Source: Symbiodinium natans (taxonomy: Eukaryota; Sar; Dinophyceae; Suessiales; Symbiodiniaceae). Taken from it: a stretch of 64,000 nucleotides of DNA. The notes under the pieces were generated by a model. That model was not told where the DNA came from. It saw only the letters and a list, made by a program, of their open reading frames with translations, and did no database searches. Made by a program: the position numbers and the translations under genes. The DNA is taken from assembly GCA_905221605.1 (NCBI GenBank), contig CAJNDS010002210.1, forward strand, positions 104,501-168,500. Reading direction: 5' to 3'. Of this stretch, positions 34,291 through 45,522 are shown one piece after another. Numbering within the stretch: the first letter of the stretch is position 1; each line of letters starts with the position of its first letter.

Positions 34291-34417
34291 GTAATCAGTG
34301 AATACAAATTTCTAGATTTACGTAGAATTTACTAGACCTTCGTACCCAGTCCTAGATTTCTAAATTAAAATTACTCTTTCTAAGGCGGCGGGCTGGGTTG
34401 ACATCGCCAATCGGGAT

Positions 34418-34765
34418 TGCAATCCTCTGCGGGTTTCGGCGTGGTCGCGGCGCTAAAACCGTCGTTTTTTTACGTTTCTTGATTTGCGCGGACAACCCTC
34501 TGCGGGTTTCGGCGTGGTCGCGGTGCCAAAACCGTCGTTTTTTTACGTTTCTTTGTGGCCGCGGACAACCCTCTGCGGGTTTCGGCGTGGTCGCGGTGCC
34601 AAAACCGTCGTTTTTTTTACGTTTCTTTGTGTCCGCGGACAACCCTCTGCGGGTGATCGCCGGGTCGCGGTGCTAAAACCGTCGTTTTTGGAACTTTTTT
34701 CCGTGGCCGCAGACAACCCTCTGCGGGTTTCGGCGTTGGCGCGGTGCCAAAACCATCGTGTTTTG
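34418..34765. repeat. About 72-bp satellite, block 1
   Basis: Units contain CCTCTGCGGGTTTCGGCGTG and AAAACCGTCGTTTTTTTACG. Confidence 0.95.
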
Positions 34766-34825
34766 GCCCTTTTCCCGAAAGCATCGCGAAGGGTTCTTCC
34801 GTGCGGAGCCCTCTGACCCAACCAC

Positions 34826-35215
34826 ATAGAGTGAAGTGCATAGAGTGAAGTGCATAGAGCGAAGTGCATAGAGCGAAGGGCATAGAGTGAAGCGCATAGA
34901 GTGAAGTGCATGGAGTGAAGAGCATAGAGTGAAGCGCATAGAGTGAAGTGCATAGAGTGAAGTGCATAGAGTGAAGTGCATAGAGTGAAGTGCATAGAGT
35001 CAAGTGCATAGAGTGAAGTGCATAGAGTCAAGTGCATAGAGTGAAGTGCATAGAGTCAAGTGCATAGAGTCAAGTGCATAGAGTGAAGTGCATAGAGTGA
35101 AGTGCATAGAGTGAAGTACATAGAGTGAAGTGCATAGAGTGAATTGCATAGAGTGAATTGCATAGAGTGAAGTGCATAGAGTGAAGCGCATAGAGTGAAT
35201 TGCATAGAGCGAAGT
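34826..35215. repeat. 14-bp satellite, block 2
   Basis: Same unit as 33934-34290. The linkers on each side also match those around block 1, so the 14-bp and 72-bp satellites form a higher-order repeat of roughly 0.9-1.1 kb. Confidence 0.97.
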
Positions 35216-35352
35216 AGAAGTTAATAGAAATTACGAGATTTACGTAGAATTTCGTAGACCTTCGTACCCAGTCCTAGATTTCTAAATTAAAACTAAATTA
35301 AAATTACTCTTTCTAAGGCGGCGGGCTGGGTTGACATCGCCAATCGGGATTG

Positions 35353-35930
35353 CAACCCTCTGCGGGTTTCGGCGTGGTCGCGGCGCTAAAACCATCGTTT
35401 ATTTACGTTTCTTGATTTGCGCGGACAACCCTCTGCGGGTTTCGGCGTGGTCGCGGTGCTAAAACCGTCGTTTTTTTACGTTTCTTGATTTGCGCGGACA
35501 ACCCTCTGCGGGTTTCGGCGTGGTCGCGGTGCTAAAACCGTCGTTTTTTTACGTTTCTTGATTTGCGCGGACAACCCTCTGCGGGTTTCACCGCGGTCGC
35601 GGTGCTAAAACCGTCGTTTTTTTTACGTTTCTTTGTGTCCGCGGACAACCCCCTGCGGGGGATCACCGGGTCGCGGCGCTAAAACCGTCGTTTTTGGTAC
35701 TTTTTTCGTGGCCGCAGACAACCCTCTGCGGGTTTCGGCGTTGGCGCGGTGCCAAAACCGTGGTGTTTTTGCGTTTTTTGACACACAAACGTAACCCCTC
35801 TGCGGGTTTCGGCGTTGGCGCGGTGCCAAAACCCTCGTGTTTTTGCGTTTCTTGTCATGCAAACGTAACCCCTCTGCGGGTTTTCGCGTGGTCGCGGCGC
35901 TAAAACCGTAGTGTTTTTTGCGTTTTTTGC
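35353..35930. repeat. About 72-bp satellite, block 2
   Basis: Eight or so units related to block 1, with more sequence variation toward the right. Confidence 0.95.
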
Positions 35931-35934
35931 GTTT

Positions 35935-36485
35935 GTTTTTCGACTTGTGTAGTACAGACGTAGTACGCCGGGGACTTCCGTGGCTGGAAAATCGAGTTTT
36001 GTAGTACAAATGTAGTACGCAGGGGACGCCCGGAGCTTCCGTGGCTGGAAAGTCGACTTTTGTAGTACAAACGTAGTGGAAAGTCGACTTTTGTAGTACA
36101 GACGTATATACGCCGGGGACGCCCGGAGCTTCCGTGGCTGGGAAAGTCGATTTTTTGTAGTACAAACGTAGTACGCCGCGGACACGCGGAGCTTCCATAG
36201 CTGGAAAGTCGACTTTTGTAGTACAGACGTATAGTATGCCGGGGGCACCCGGAGTTTCCGTGGCTGGAAAATCGACTTTTGTAGTACAAACGTAGGAGCT
36301 TCCGTGGCTGGAAAGTCGACTTTTGTAATACAGACGTATAGTACGCCGGGGACGCCCGGAGCTTCCGTGGCTGGAAAGTCGACTTTTTGTAGTACTCACG
36401 TAGTACGCCGCGCACACGCGGAGCTTCCGTGGCTGGAAAGTCGACTTTTTGTAGTACAGACGTATAGTACGCCGCGGACGCCCTG
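35935..36485. repeat. About 60-66 bp satellite
   Basis: Units contain GAGCTTCCGTGGCTGGAAAG, TCGACTTTTGTAGTAC and GTACGCCGGGGACGCCC. Confidence 0.95.
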
Positions 36486-36905
36486 GGCGTCTGAAAACAC
36501 CGCAAATAGCACGGTAACGGACATCTGGCCGCTTGAAAACACCGCAAATAGCATGGTAACGGACATCTGGCCGCTTGAAAACACCGCAAATAGCATGGTA
36601 ACGGACATCTGGGCGCTTGAAAACACCGCAAATAGCACGGTAACGGACATCTGGGCGCATGAAAACGCCGCAAATAGCATGGTAACGGACATCTGGCCGC
36701 TTGAAAACACCGCAAATAGCACGGTAACGGACATCTGGCCGCTTGAAAACACCGCAAATAGCATGGTAACGGACATCTGGGCGCATGAAAACGCCGCAAA
36801 TAGCATGGTAACGGACATCTGGGCGCTTGAAAACACTGCAAATAGCATGGTAACGGACATCTGGGCGCTTGAAAACACCGCAAGTAGCATGGAAGCGGAA
36901 TTCCG
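36486..36905. repeat. 42-bp satellite, ten copies
   Basis: Head-to-tail units with GCAAATAGCATGGTAACGGA and no spacers. Since 42 is a multiple of 3, several frames on both strands stay open across it. Confidence 0.97.
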
Positions 36906-37144
36906 GACATACTTGAAAACCTCGCAAATAGCATTCCCGCCGCGGACACCCGGAGCTTGCGTGTCGAAACCATCGCAAATAAACCATCGCAAATATCGCG
37001 GGACTCAAATTCATCGAAACCCTTGCAATTGTCGCGGGACTCGAAATTCGGGGCCTCGAAAACCGCGCAAATATCGTGGGACTCGAATTCCTCGAAAACC
37101 TCGCAAATATCATGGGACTCGACTTCCGGGGCCTCGAAAACCTC

Positions 37145-37450
37145 CCGAATTCGCTGGTTCCAAAAACCATCGCGAAAACCATGGTCCCCGAATTCTCTGC
37201 TTCCAAAACCATCGCAAATCCATGGTCCCCGAATTCGCTGGTTCCAAAACCATCGCAAATACCATGGTCCCCGAATTCGCTTTTTCCAAAAGCATCGCAC
37301 ATACCATGGTCCCCGAAATCGCTGTTTCCAAAACCATCGCAAAAACCATGATCGCGAAAACCATGGTCCCCGAATTCGCTGGTTCCAAAAGCATCGCAAG
37401 TATACCATGGTCCCCGAATTCGCTGGTTCCAAAACCATCGCAAATCAGAC
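37145..37450. repeat. About 41-bp satellite, seven copies
   Basis: Units contain CCAAAACCATCGCAAATACC and ATGGTCCCCGAATTCGCTG; the first part resembles the 42-bp family. Confidence 0.95.
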
Positions 37451-37595
37451 AAGTGCAGTGTACAAGTGACTATGCAACTATGTAAGTGCATACATTTGTC
37501 CAAGCGCATACACTTTGGCTGCAAAGAGTCAACTGCATGGAGTCAACGCACGGCAAATCGATGCTTTCGGGCCATCCCTCTTCTAGTTTTTTAAG

Positions 37596-38032
37596 GGGGG
37601 GGGCGGGGGGGGGGGGGGGGAGGGGGGGGGAGGGGGGGGGGAGGGGGGGGGAGGGGGGGGGGGAGGGGGGGGGGAGGGGGGGGGGAGGGGGGAGGGGGGG
37701 GGGAGGGGGGGGGAGGGGGAGGGGGGGGGGAGGGGGGGGGGGAGGGGGGGGGGAGGGGGGGGGGAGGGGGGGGGAGAGGGGGGGGGAGGGGGGGGGGAGA
37801 GGGGGGGGGGGATGGGCGGGGGGGGGGGGGGGAGGGGGGGGGGGAGGGGGGGAGGGGGGGAGGGGGGGGGGAGGGGGGAGGGGGGGGGAGGGGGGGGGGG
37901 GAGGGGAGGGGAGGGGGGGGGAGGGGGGGGGGAGGGGGGAGGGGGGGGGGGGCGGGGGGGGGGGGGGGGAGTGGGGGGGGGAAGGGGGGGGGGGAGGGGG
38001 GGGGGGTAGGGGAGGGGGGGAGGGGGGGGGGT
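37596..38032. repeat. 440-bp G-rich purine tract
   Basis: Runs of 5-13 G separated by single A, almost no pyrimidine on the plus strand. Able in principle to form G-quadruplex or triplex structure. Confidence 0.95.
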
Positions 38033-38389
38033 TGTTAGGGATGAGGGCAAGTTTGTTCAGTCCTTTGTTCTTACCACCTGATCTGTTGCAATTGTGCAGA
38101 TTGCGAGCTTCCCGGAAAGTATTCTGCGACCCTGCCACTGGTGGCGGGGGGGGCATGGGAGGTGTCAGGAAAAATCAAGGAACTCCTCAAAAAGAACACA
38201 TCGAGCCTATAGAGCCCTATCGTCCACGAGCTTCCTGGACCCATCGTTTGGGAGGGGTTCTGAACAGTTCGGAGTCCCAAAGTTCCAGATTTAGGGTTCA
38301 GGGTAAGCAAGATCAGTTCCCACTGAGGCTGCTTCTTGACGGACGCCTAACCCACGGCCAGAAGCGACTCCAACCTGCTACTTGCATAA

Positions 38390-38456
38390 CACTAAACCCT
38401 AGTAACCCTAAGCCCTAAGCCCTAAGCCCTAAACCCTAAACCCTAAACCCTAAACC
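38390..38456. repeat. Telomere-type array, CCCTAAA/CCCTAAG
   Basis: About eight degenerate heptamers. Confidence 0.93.
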
Positions 38457-38576
38457 GAGGAGGATATCAACTATTCCGGTACCCGTCCGTCAGCCGTTCC
38501 GCAAGGATCAGCGCGCAGCTCGCCGTGTCGAGCCTCTGCTGCAGCTAGGGGACAGGCAAAGAGCAGTTTCGGATAT

Positions 38577-38690
38577 GGGGGGTTTAAGAATTTAGGGGTA
38601 CCTTATTGGGGTCCTTGTAATCAGGGAATCTTACTATTTGAGGGGTCTGTTTAGGGGTCCCTTATTTCGTAAACTCCCATATCATTGCTG
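38577..38690. mobile_element. Short inverted-repeat element, family 2
   Basis: Left end GGGGTTTAAGAATTTAGGGG and right end TTATTTCGTAAACTCCC are imperfect inverted copies; the core has GGTACCTTATTGGGGTCCTT. Related copies at 47100-47216 and, inverted, 47765-47890. Confidence 0.7.
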
Positions 38691-39374
38691 TGAAGACACG
38701 AGCACACCTCGGCCTGCTGGTCATGCGAAAGCCAATACTACAAGATTGGGAAATCGAGGGTAGCCTGGAGGCCACAAATCTCTCAAATTTTGGTTGCATG
38801 GATCCTGAAATATGTCGAGCACAGCGATCCGAGGCCGAGGAGTCGAGAGGCCCGAACCCTTGTCTCGCACCTCACTGGAACTCTTTGTCGAAACGGTTCC
38901 AAGGTGCGGGAGCTTCTGCATCTCCCACTTGCTGGTGCTTTCGCCTTCGTGCCTGGGTGCATGCAGTCAAGAATGACAGTCGCTGACGAGCCACACCAAC
39001 TCATCGACTTGCCCTTATGAACCTGCCTCCTCTTCCTCCTCCTTTCCTCCCCCCTCGCGCTGATCCTACTACCGCTGGTTACTGACGATGCTTCTACCTC
39101 CCTGCCTCGCTTCTTGCTGACACAGCGTCTGCTCGACAGAGATTCGGGCAAACTGCGTGCGGCCAGACAGCCTCCTTGGTTAGCCAATTCCATCCGGCCA
39201 CGCAGTTAGAACAGCTTCGATCAGTTGTCTCTCTGCTCATTGTCTGGTCTTTTGCATCAACGTGCGTGCCAGATGACGGTGAAAAAACGTATGAAGATTC
39301 CGAGACCTACAAGCGGGCGAGAATTAACCCGCAGTCCAGACATTGGTACAGCTGGCGTGGGCCCAGTAGAGGTC

Positions 39375-39377
<3 letters not shown>

Positions 39378-39409
<32 letters not shown>

Positions 39410-39410
39410 C
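39378..39410. repeat. CA microsatellite
   Basis: About 16 CA units. Confidence 0.97.
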
Positions 39411-39820
39411 AATGATTCTTATTCGTCTGTCGGTGCAGGTGGGCAGCTGCTGTTTATATACGATAAGCCTCTTAACAGTCTGTAAAGCGGGAAACTTCCC
39501 ACCTGAAACTGTCCCAGATGCAGAACAAAGCAGAGACTGGGCTGCCATTCATAACACTCATCTGCCATCTAACCAAGAAGCAGATGCTGCTCAATGATCG
39601 ACTGGCGGACTTCCTTGGGCTTCCTGACATGCAGTGTCAAGGAGATTGCGAAGGTGTCGTAGGTGTCACAGCATCAATGGAACCCTTTCAGCCAAGAATG
39701 GGTGGAAAGCGGGCGTCCTTGACAGAATGTGAACGGTACTGCCTGGTGCCAAGTAGGAATCCTGAGATGGCAGCTCCAAGCAGTCGCGATCATCTCTCGC
39801 TCTCTCTGCCTCTTCCTGTT

Positions 39821-39824
<4 letters not shown>

Positions 39825-39912
<88 letters not shown>
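39825..39912. repeat. CA microsatellite
   Basis: More than 40 uninterrupted CA units. Confidence 0.98.
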
Positions 39913-39914
<2 letters not shown>

Positions 39915-40267
39915 TGACACTTCCAGTGACACACTGCATTCTCAGGCTGGGCACGATGATGTCCAGGATATCTACAAAGTCTGCCGGGCATCCAAACCTT
40001 GCTGGCTTCGCGTGCTCTTGGAGTGTCACACTCACCGCGTAAAAGATATGGCCGAGCACAGCTGAGGTGAGCTGGCGGTTTGGATTGCAAAGTTCTTGGC
40101 CCTAAGCGACTGTGCCTTGGGAATCCTGGGCTGTCTGTCCTAGGGCCATACAACGGCGAACAAGGCTTCCCCACTTCAGCCGCAAAGGGGCATGGAAGAC
40201 TCATTTCTGGCTCTCATCAGAGTTCTTTTTGTGATTTTGTGATCTTTGTAGCGCTGTAGGTTTTGCT

Positions 40268-41236
40268 TTGTCGATGGCATCTACCAGGAATCTACTGCCC
40301 CATGCCGCGTTCGAAAGATTGGCCAAGGCGTTCGCGCAACAAGTAGGCAGCTCGGCCGAGAGGCAGCAAGACCACTTTTGGGCCGCCAGCAGAGGCTGCC
40401 AAGCAGATCTGTCCATCTTCACGGATCTAGGCAGCACAAACTCAAAAGCCAACCAATTTTTTTTGCAACTTCTCCAAGTTTTTTTAAGTACATGTAACGA
40501 AGACGAATTTGCAAACTTCGCCTGTGTTCTCAGGCCGGTACCACATCTGCAGCACCTGGGTGTCCCGACACAGATTGCCGCAGCAAGTCTACCACGCACC
40601 CCCAATCGTTCCCATAAGTTCCCTCCCCACATATTCACATCTAGCTTGAAAAAGCACACATTAGAAAAAGGCTGCCCAGTGACAGGAACCTGGCGAAACC
40701 GCATCGGAGACACAGTCATTCCTTGCAAGCGGCACGCAACGCCTGGCGGGCACAACGTTTGTGCTCAAGGCCATTACCCGGAGCCGGCTTCTTGTGGACG
40801 CAAACTAAGCATGGAATGCGTGAGGCATGCGGCAGGTTGGGTCTTGATGCAACGTGTTGGATCTTTGAGGCTCGCACAAAGCCCTTTGCACTGGGCACCA
40901 GCTATGCTAGTTATGCTGTGGTCTGCTGATGCTAAAGACTTGAAAAGGACCCCATTTTTGAGAACTACTCACATTGGGATGATCCCACCTGCCAGCCGCC
41001 GCATCTTTGGCAAGAGCGATGAGGGTGTCTGTGGACTGCACAAAGCATCAAACCGAGTGACACTTCTCGCAGCTTTGTGGGGTAGTTCTCTAAATCAGTG
41101 TCCCTTTTTGACATGGCCAGCATGCAAGCCCCGACAACCCGCCCCCCCTCTCCCTCTTCTTCTGAACCTCGAAGAGGCCCCCCTTGCAGGTAGCCCGGGC
41201 ACAGCTCCCTCCCCCCCTCCCTCACTACCACCCTAA
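40268..41236 (+). CDS. Long hypothetical ORF, coding status doubtful
   Basis: A 322-codon plus-strand frame, the longest outside repeats after the PH gene. The first third is helix-like (FERLAKAFAQQVGSSAERQQ); the rest lacks recognisable domains and ends in Pro-rich sequence. A 184-codon minus-strand frame overlaps it. All recognised genes here are on the other strand and split by introns, so this may be chance. Confidence 0.18.
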   Translation: MSMASTRNLLPHAAFERLAKAFAQQVGSSAERQQDHFWAASRGCQADLSIFTDLGSTNSKANQFFLQLLQVFLSTCNEDEFANFACVLRPVPHLQHLGVPTQIAAASLPRTPNRSHKFPPHIFTSSLKKHTLEKGCPVTGTWRNRIGDTVIPCKRHATPGGHNVCAQGHYPEPASCGRKLSMECVRHAAGWVLMQRVGSLRLAQSPLHWAPAMLVMLWSADAKDLKRTPFLRTTHIGMIPPASRRIFGKSDEGVCGLHKASNRVTLLAALWGSSLNQCPFLTWPACKPRQPAPPLPLLLNLEEAPLAGSPGTAPSPPPSLPP

Positions 41237-41393
41237 ACCCGAAACACAAAGTCCGCAGTCCTTCAAGCAATAGCTGGGGGCGGGGATAATGCGCCCCTCC
41301 GGCAGATCTGCGCTCCTCAAGCCACCTCTGATGACAAGATGCTGCAGCTTCTGTGGGCTGCGTTTGCTGCCCGCACTGCGCGCAGCTGACGTG

Positions 41394-41455
41394 GGTTTAG
41401 GGTTTAGGGTTTATAAGGTTTAGGGCTTAGGGCTTAGGGCTTCGGGTTCAGGGAG
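41394..41455. repeat. TTTAGGG stretch, degenerate
   Basis: TTTAGGG, then GGGCTTA units. Confidence 0.88.
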
Positions 41456-41463
41456 CCAAGTGT

Positions 41464-42252
41464 TTGTGCTCTCTTCTGCGACCGTGCTGCAGATCACAGC
41501 ATCTGGGAAGTATCTTCCAACATCCTGCCATTTCGTTTGGGTTGCCAACACATTCAACTGAACTCCCTACGCTCATGCTGAAACCCCAACAACCTGAAAA
41601 TCCGATTGCCGGCCTTTGTAAACCCGTAACCAGTAGAAGGCTTGCCCAATTGAGCTTTTACGTACTAAAGTGCCAGTCACGCAGGCCTAGTTCTGTTGCC
41701 GTGCTCTCCCTGAATATGACCGAAAATTTCCCAGTCCCTGCCTCTGTCTCCCCAAATAGCAAAAAGAATCGTTGTTCCGAGATTGGGGCTGACCCTTCTA
41801 AACGCTACAATTGTGAGTCGAGCAGCTTGAAAGCGCACGCCAAGAACCGTGGCCGGAACTGGGACAAACAGGAGATTGGCATCACCCTTAAAGGAAGTCA
41901 GCGCCAAGTACCTCACATCACAGCTGTTCTGTCGCTACTGACGGTACTCTCTGTTCGGACCCTCTTGCAGGCAAGGTGCACATATCCCACTGAAGGCACA
42001 AGGGATCTCAAAACCTCATGGGACACTGGAACAGAAACGTGTGTTCACCAGACCACAAAATATTCGGCGACAATCCTTGACCATCGAGGGGGAAGAGGGA
42101 ACATGCTTCCATTCCTTCCCCTTAGAGACACTATCTGCAGATGCAGGAACCAGCATCCTCCTCACGAGCTGCCGCGCGACCTCAGCTGGAACACATTTTG
42201 CTCAAAAGAGCCCTCTCTGAGCTCAGAATGTTGTTTCCAACCGCGCTCTTGA
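41464..42252 (+). CDS. Long hypothetical ORF, coding status doubtful
   Basis: A 262-codon plus-strand frame without a recognised domain. Composition is Ser/Thr/Arg-rich. It begins just after a degenerate TTTAGGG array (41394-41455) and ends just before another degenerate TTTAGGG-type stretch. I include it only because of its length. Confidence 0.15.
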   Translation: MCSLLRPCCRSQHLGSIFQHPAISFGLPTHSTELPTLMLKPQQPENPIAGLCKPVTSRRLAQLSFYVLKCQSRRPSSVAVLSLNMTENFPVPASVSPNSKKNRCSEIGADPSKRYNCESSSLKAHAKNRGRNWDKQEIGITLKGSQRQVPHITAVLSLLTVLSVRTLLQARCTYPTEGTRDLKTSWDTGTETCVHQTTKYSATILDHRGGRGNMLPFLPLRDTICRCRNQHPPHELPRDLSWNTFCSKEPSLSSECCFQPRS

Positions 42253-42794
42253 GGGTTTGGGGGGTTGAGACTTGTTCGGGTTTAGGGGGGTCCAGCCCTG
42301 TCTTTGCCCAGGGTCTAAGATGAAGGGATCAGGGTCAAAGATCAGTGGGGGAGGGTGCCCTAAACCCTACGAATCCCCTCCCGCTAATGACGTACTTGAC
42401 AAACGCCTCCCACCCCTAAAGAATAAGCATCCGGCGGTCCGCTTGAAGTCTTGCGACTGGAAAATTAACGGCCACAAGGGACTTAACATTCGGGGGTGAG
42501 GAGTATTAGACCGACCCAGCCGGGACCTTCCCGACTTCGAATTCCAAGGAGCAATTCCGCGCGCTTGCTTGAGGATTGTCTGAACGACTCTCACGTTGTT
42601 GGGGTCGCACATCTCCTCACGAGGCCAGAGCACCGGCATTGGGAGTTCGCAGCGCTGCTACGCGCTGCCCACTTAGGGCCAACTCAAGAGCACGACACTT
42701 GACCGGGGTTTCTGGGTGCCGGCAAGGAGCTACGGAAACGTCGCCCGTGACAGGCGAGTCTGAAGGCATGGCGGCAACAGCCAACCTGGGCCAT

Positions 42795-43010
42795 GTACAC
42801 ATATGTATACGTATATATAGAAATTATAATATAATACAATGGTCAATAAAATATAATATCATATAATATCATATAATATCATATCATATCATAATATATA
42901 TATATATTATATTATATTATCTTATCTTATCTTATATTATAATAGCATATCATATCGTATCATATAATATCATATAATATAATGGAATATAAAGATAATA
43001 ACTGAAAAAG
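42795..43010. repeat. AT-rich ATATC/TATAATA tract
   Basis: ATAATATC and TTATCTTA short tandem units, about 215 bp. Confidence 0.88.
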
Positions 43011-43186
43011 TAATTATCTACATATATTTATGCATAAATACACATATGCATAAATATGTATATACATGTGCGTATTTATTTGTTGCTGTTGGTTCTTGTT
43101 TTCTTGCAATGTCGTTTCTGTTCACGCTGGTAGGAAGAGAAAAAAAGGGCCAAGATCGAAGCCAGAGAGGGCCTTACAAGCCTTAC

Positions 43187-45040
43187 TGCAGCTGGAACAC
43201 AAGGTGGAGATAGCCTTCACATCTGAGCGGGAAGGATTGCTCGACCTCACATCGTGACTGAGGAGCACGGAAACAGAGAACTTATGTTGGGATGTTCCCC
43301 CTTATACAAACAGTCCTAAATCGGGATGAAAGTACCCCCGATCCATCTCCAGGACCGTTAGTATAAGGGGGAACATGCATCCCATGTTATATCCAAGCGG
43401 CGTGCTGGCAACAAGGATCTCGTTCGCATATGGCGCGCTGACTTTCAACAGCTCTGTTACGTCGGTGGGGTTGCCTTCCTTGTATCCTTAGGTGCGCCAT
43501 GCGGTCGGGTCTGTCAAGACGTAGGTTCCACCAACTTGTGCGGTAAAGCTCCTGCTATCATCTCTCATTTTGGAGGTGTATGTCCGCAGAGGCACGAATC
43601 AAAGGAAAGAAGAAGTTGGACACGCTGTGACGTGATTGGCCCGTCCTGCAGTGCATCTGGACCTGCACGCAAGAACCGCGCTCTCTGAATGACACCCATC
43701 GAAGAAAGAGCCCTGCCCGCACGATGATAACAGGGCGAGCAGTTAGAACATACATATGCAAAACAGAATCGCATGGCTTGCCCTCACACATGGCAAGGCT
43801 GAACCCTCAGTTACGAGGCACTCCGGACAAAAATGCTTCGTGCAGCAATCCTGATTTCACACAGCCAAAGCAGGACTAACCATTCGTTGGATTTGGGAGA
43901 TCGATGGAGATCGATGCGCCTCCTCAGCCATGTGCTGCTCCGGCAGGTCTGCCAGAATGACTATCTGTCGCCTGGGATGCTACTCGTTCCCATCCTCTCG
44001 ATTTCTTGTAATGGGCTTGAGTTCAGGTCTGTGCCGGTAAGACGCCCGGCATACCTCCCCTGTCTGCGACGGCTAGGTCTATGTGACCAGGCAACTTCTG
44101 CCACACCCGCACACCTGCTCAATGCCATAAAATGCCACAAAACCTCCGACAACAGCCGCAACAGCCCTTCTTGTCGTCAGTGATCGCAGAAAGCCTCGCA
44201 GAGTGACTCGAGGTGCACAGCACGGGCTGGGAAGAATGATAGAACCTGAAAGCCTCCAATTTGAGCTTGAACTTCCACATGCTCAACATTTAAGTCGTAC
44301 GAAGAATGTGCCACATGGACACTCTGAAGATTCAGCCTTGAGCCCTGTCGCCTTCTCTCAACAACAGCCCTCAAGACCTTAAGTGGCTAAGCACCATTCC
44401 ATCGATGCCGCCATGTAGCAACTCATCCACTAGGAGCAACGTTTTGTCACCCCATCCCAGGATAAGCCAGTGGTCTTTCGCAGGAACGCTGCTGAATCTG
44501 GTGCGGCAGTCCTTAAGCTCATGTTCCGGCAACAATGAAAACGAGGCATGAAGCCACACAAAATCCCAATGTCAGCGCTGCCACCTCAAGGACTACTATT
44601 GCCACATGATCAGAACTGCGCGGGGAATCAGGTGACCAAAGATCTGAATTTCGCTACCACACCTCAACAGCGGAGCCGTGCTTTGACCAGCCACGTGTCA
44701 TCCAGTACCTCTCGGATGAGGTCCACCACCATGCCCAGCAACGTGAGGCAGTAGACGAAGCCCACCTCCCCGCCCGTCTGACATCCGCGAGTTTCTTCCC
44801 TACGATGAAAGGGTTCGCCAGCATGCAGCCAAGCTTCCAAGGAGATGACCTGAGCACTGCGACGCTTGTCAGACGTAGCCAGACTTAGCGAAAACCAAGG
44901 CCAAAACAAGCCTTCAGCTGAGATCCGGACGACTGAAACCAACTTATCAGTCGGGGTAGCATTGGCCGGAAGCCCGGTTTGCGTGCCGATGTCGATGAGC
45001 AGCGTGTAACCTAGACTCCAGAATGAGACAGAGGTGTCTC
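43187..45040 (-). CDS. CASTOR/POLLUX-like ion channel (pore plus RCK domain), partial
   Basis: Collinear exons: A about 45040-44919 (YTLLIDIGTQTG, pore region), B 44777-44709 (GFVYCLTLLGMVVDLIRE, pore-exit helix), C 44517-44395 (KDHWLILGWGDKTLLLVDEL), D 43964-43881 (IVILADLPEQHMAEE), E from 43662 (VQMHCR), F ending 43399 (NPTDVTELLKVSAPYANEIL) and G 43257-43187 (SDVKAISTLC). The order matches plant CASTOR/POLLUX/DMI1 cation channels: GTQTG-type pore, NHxLILGW start of the regulatory domain, VVLAE strand, RxGxP-DL-KVS-A-ILV block, SDA-A-L helix. Phases are consistent for A-B, B-C, C-D and D-E; E-F is not resolved. Introns A-B (44918-44778) and F-G (43398-43258) start with GC and end in AG. Transmembrane helices before the pore and the C-terminal half were not found. 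Likely an ion channel of an internal or nuclear membrane by homology; the ion is inferred. Confidence 0.75.
43288..43377. mobile_element. Short palindromic element inside the ion-channel intron
   Basis: The ends are GGATGTTCCCCCTTATACAA and its inverted partner TTAGTATAAGGGGGAACATG. It occupies about 90 of the 141 nt of intron 43398-43258 of the CASTOR/POLLUX-like gene. Confidence 0.78.
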
Positions 45041-45477
45041 GCCTAGCAACCCTCCATTCATGGCATGAGCCAGGCATGTGTACATGTCTAGCAGAAGCAG
45101 GCACAGGCGCATGGACCCTTTCAGTCCAGTGGCAACTCCAGAAGCTATCATTCCAAGTGTTCTCCCCTGTGAGCCTGCACACCACCTCGGCATTGTCGGC
45201 GCTTGACTGTGTAGCGGAAGAGGCATTGTCATGCAGCATGTACGAAGACCGACAGCACTCGTCATGAACAAATAGTCTGTAGTTGAATGGCATAAAGTAA
45301 ACTTAAAGCCTTCAGGCTATCTCACAGCATGGCAAGACCAGTCGATTTCATTCGGTCACCGTGTCAGACGCGGTGTTCACTCAGTTGCGAGCTGTGCCAA
45401 TGAACTGGAGGACAAGGAAGATGAAGCATATCCTTGCGACGTTGCTCTTACTCTTCTTCGCACAACCAGGCTGAAAG

Positions 45478-45485
45478 AAGAGAGA

Positions 45486-45518
<33 letters not shown>

Positions 45519-45522
45519 CGCG
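45478..45522. repeat. GA microsatellite
   Basis: Short interrupted GA run. Confidence 0.95.

Larger units (their letters stand above)
38050..43180. other. No gene confidently recognised
   Basis: Contains microsatellites, telomere-type stretches, one short inverted-repeat element (38577-38690) and two doubtful long frames listed separately. Confidence 0.35.

Noticed and set aside
33720-34307. 195-codon frame with LCTSLYALHSMHFT repeats
   Set aside because: Artefact of the 14-bp satellite, seen in three frames.
36486-36905. 42-bp repeats resembling a CRISPR array
   Set aside because: Units are head-to-tail with no unique spacers, no cas genes are present, and the setting is eukaryotic.
35623-37524. 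633-codon minus-strand frame as a real gene
   Set aside because: It is made of satellites whose unit lengths keep several frames open on both strands; no conserved domain or splice evidence.
37470-38156. 228-codon proline-rich protein
   Set aside because: Pure translation of the G-rich purine tract; the opposite strand gives an equally long Gly-rich frame.
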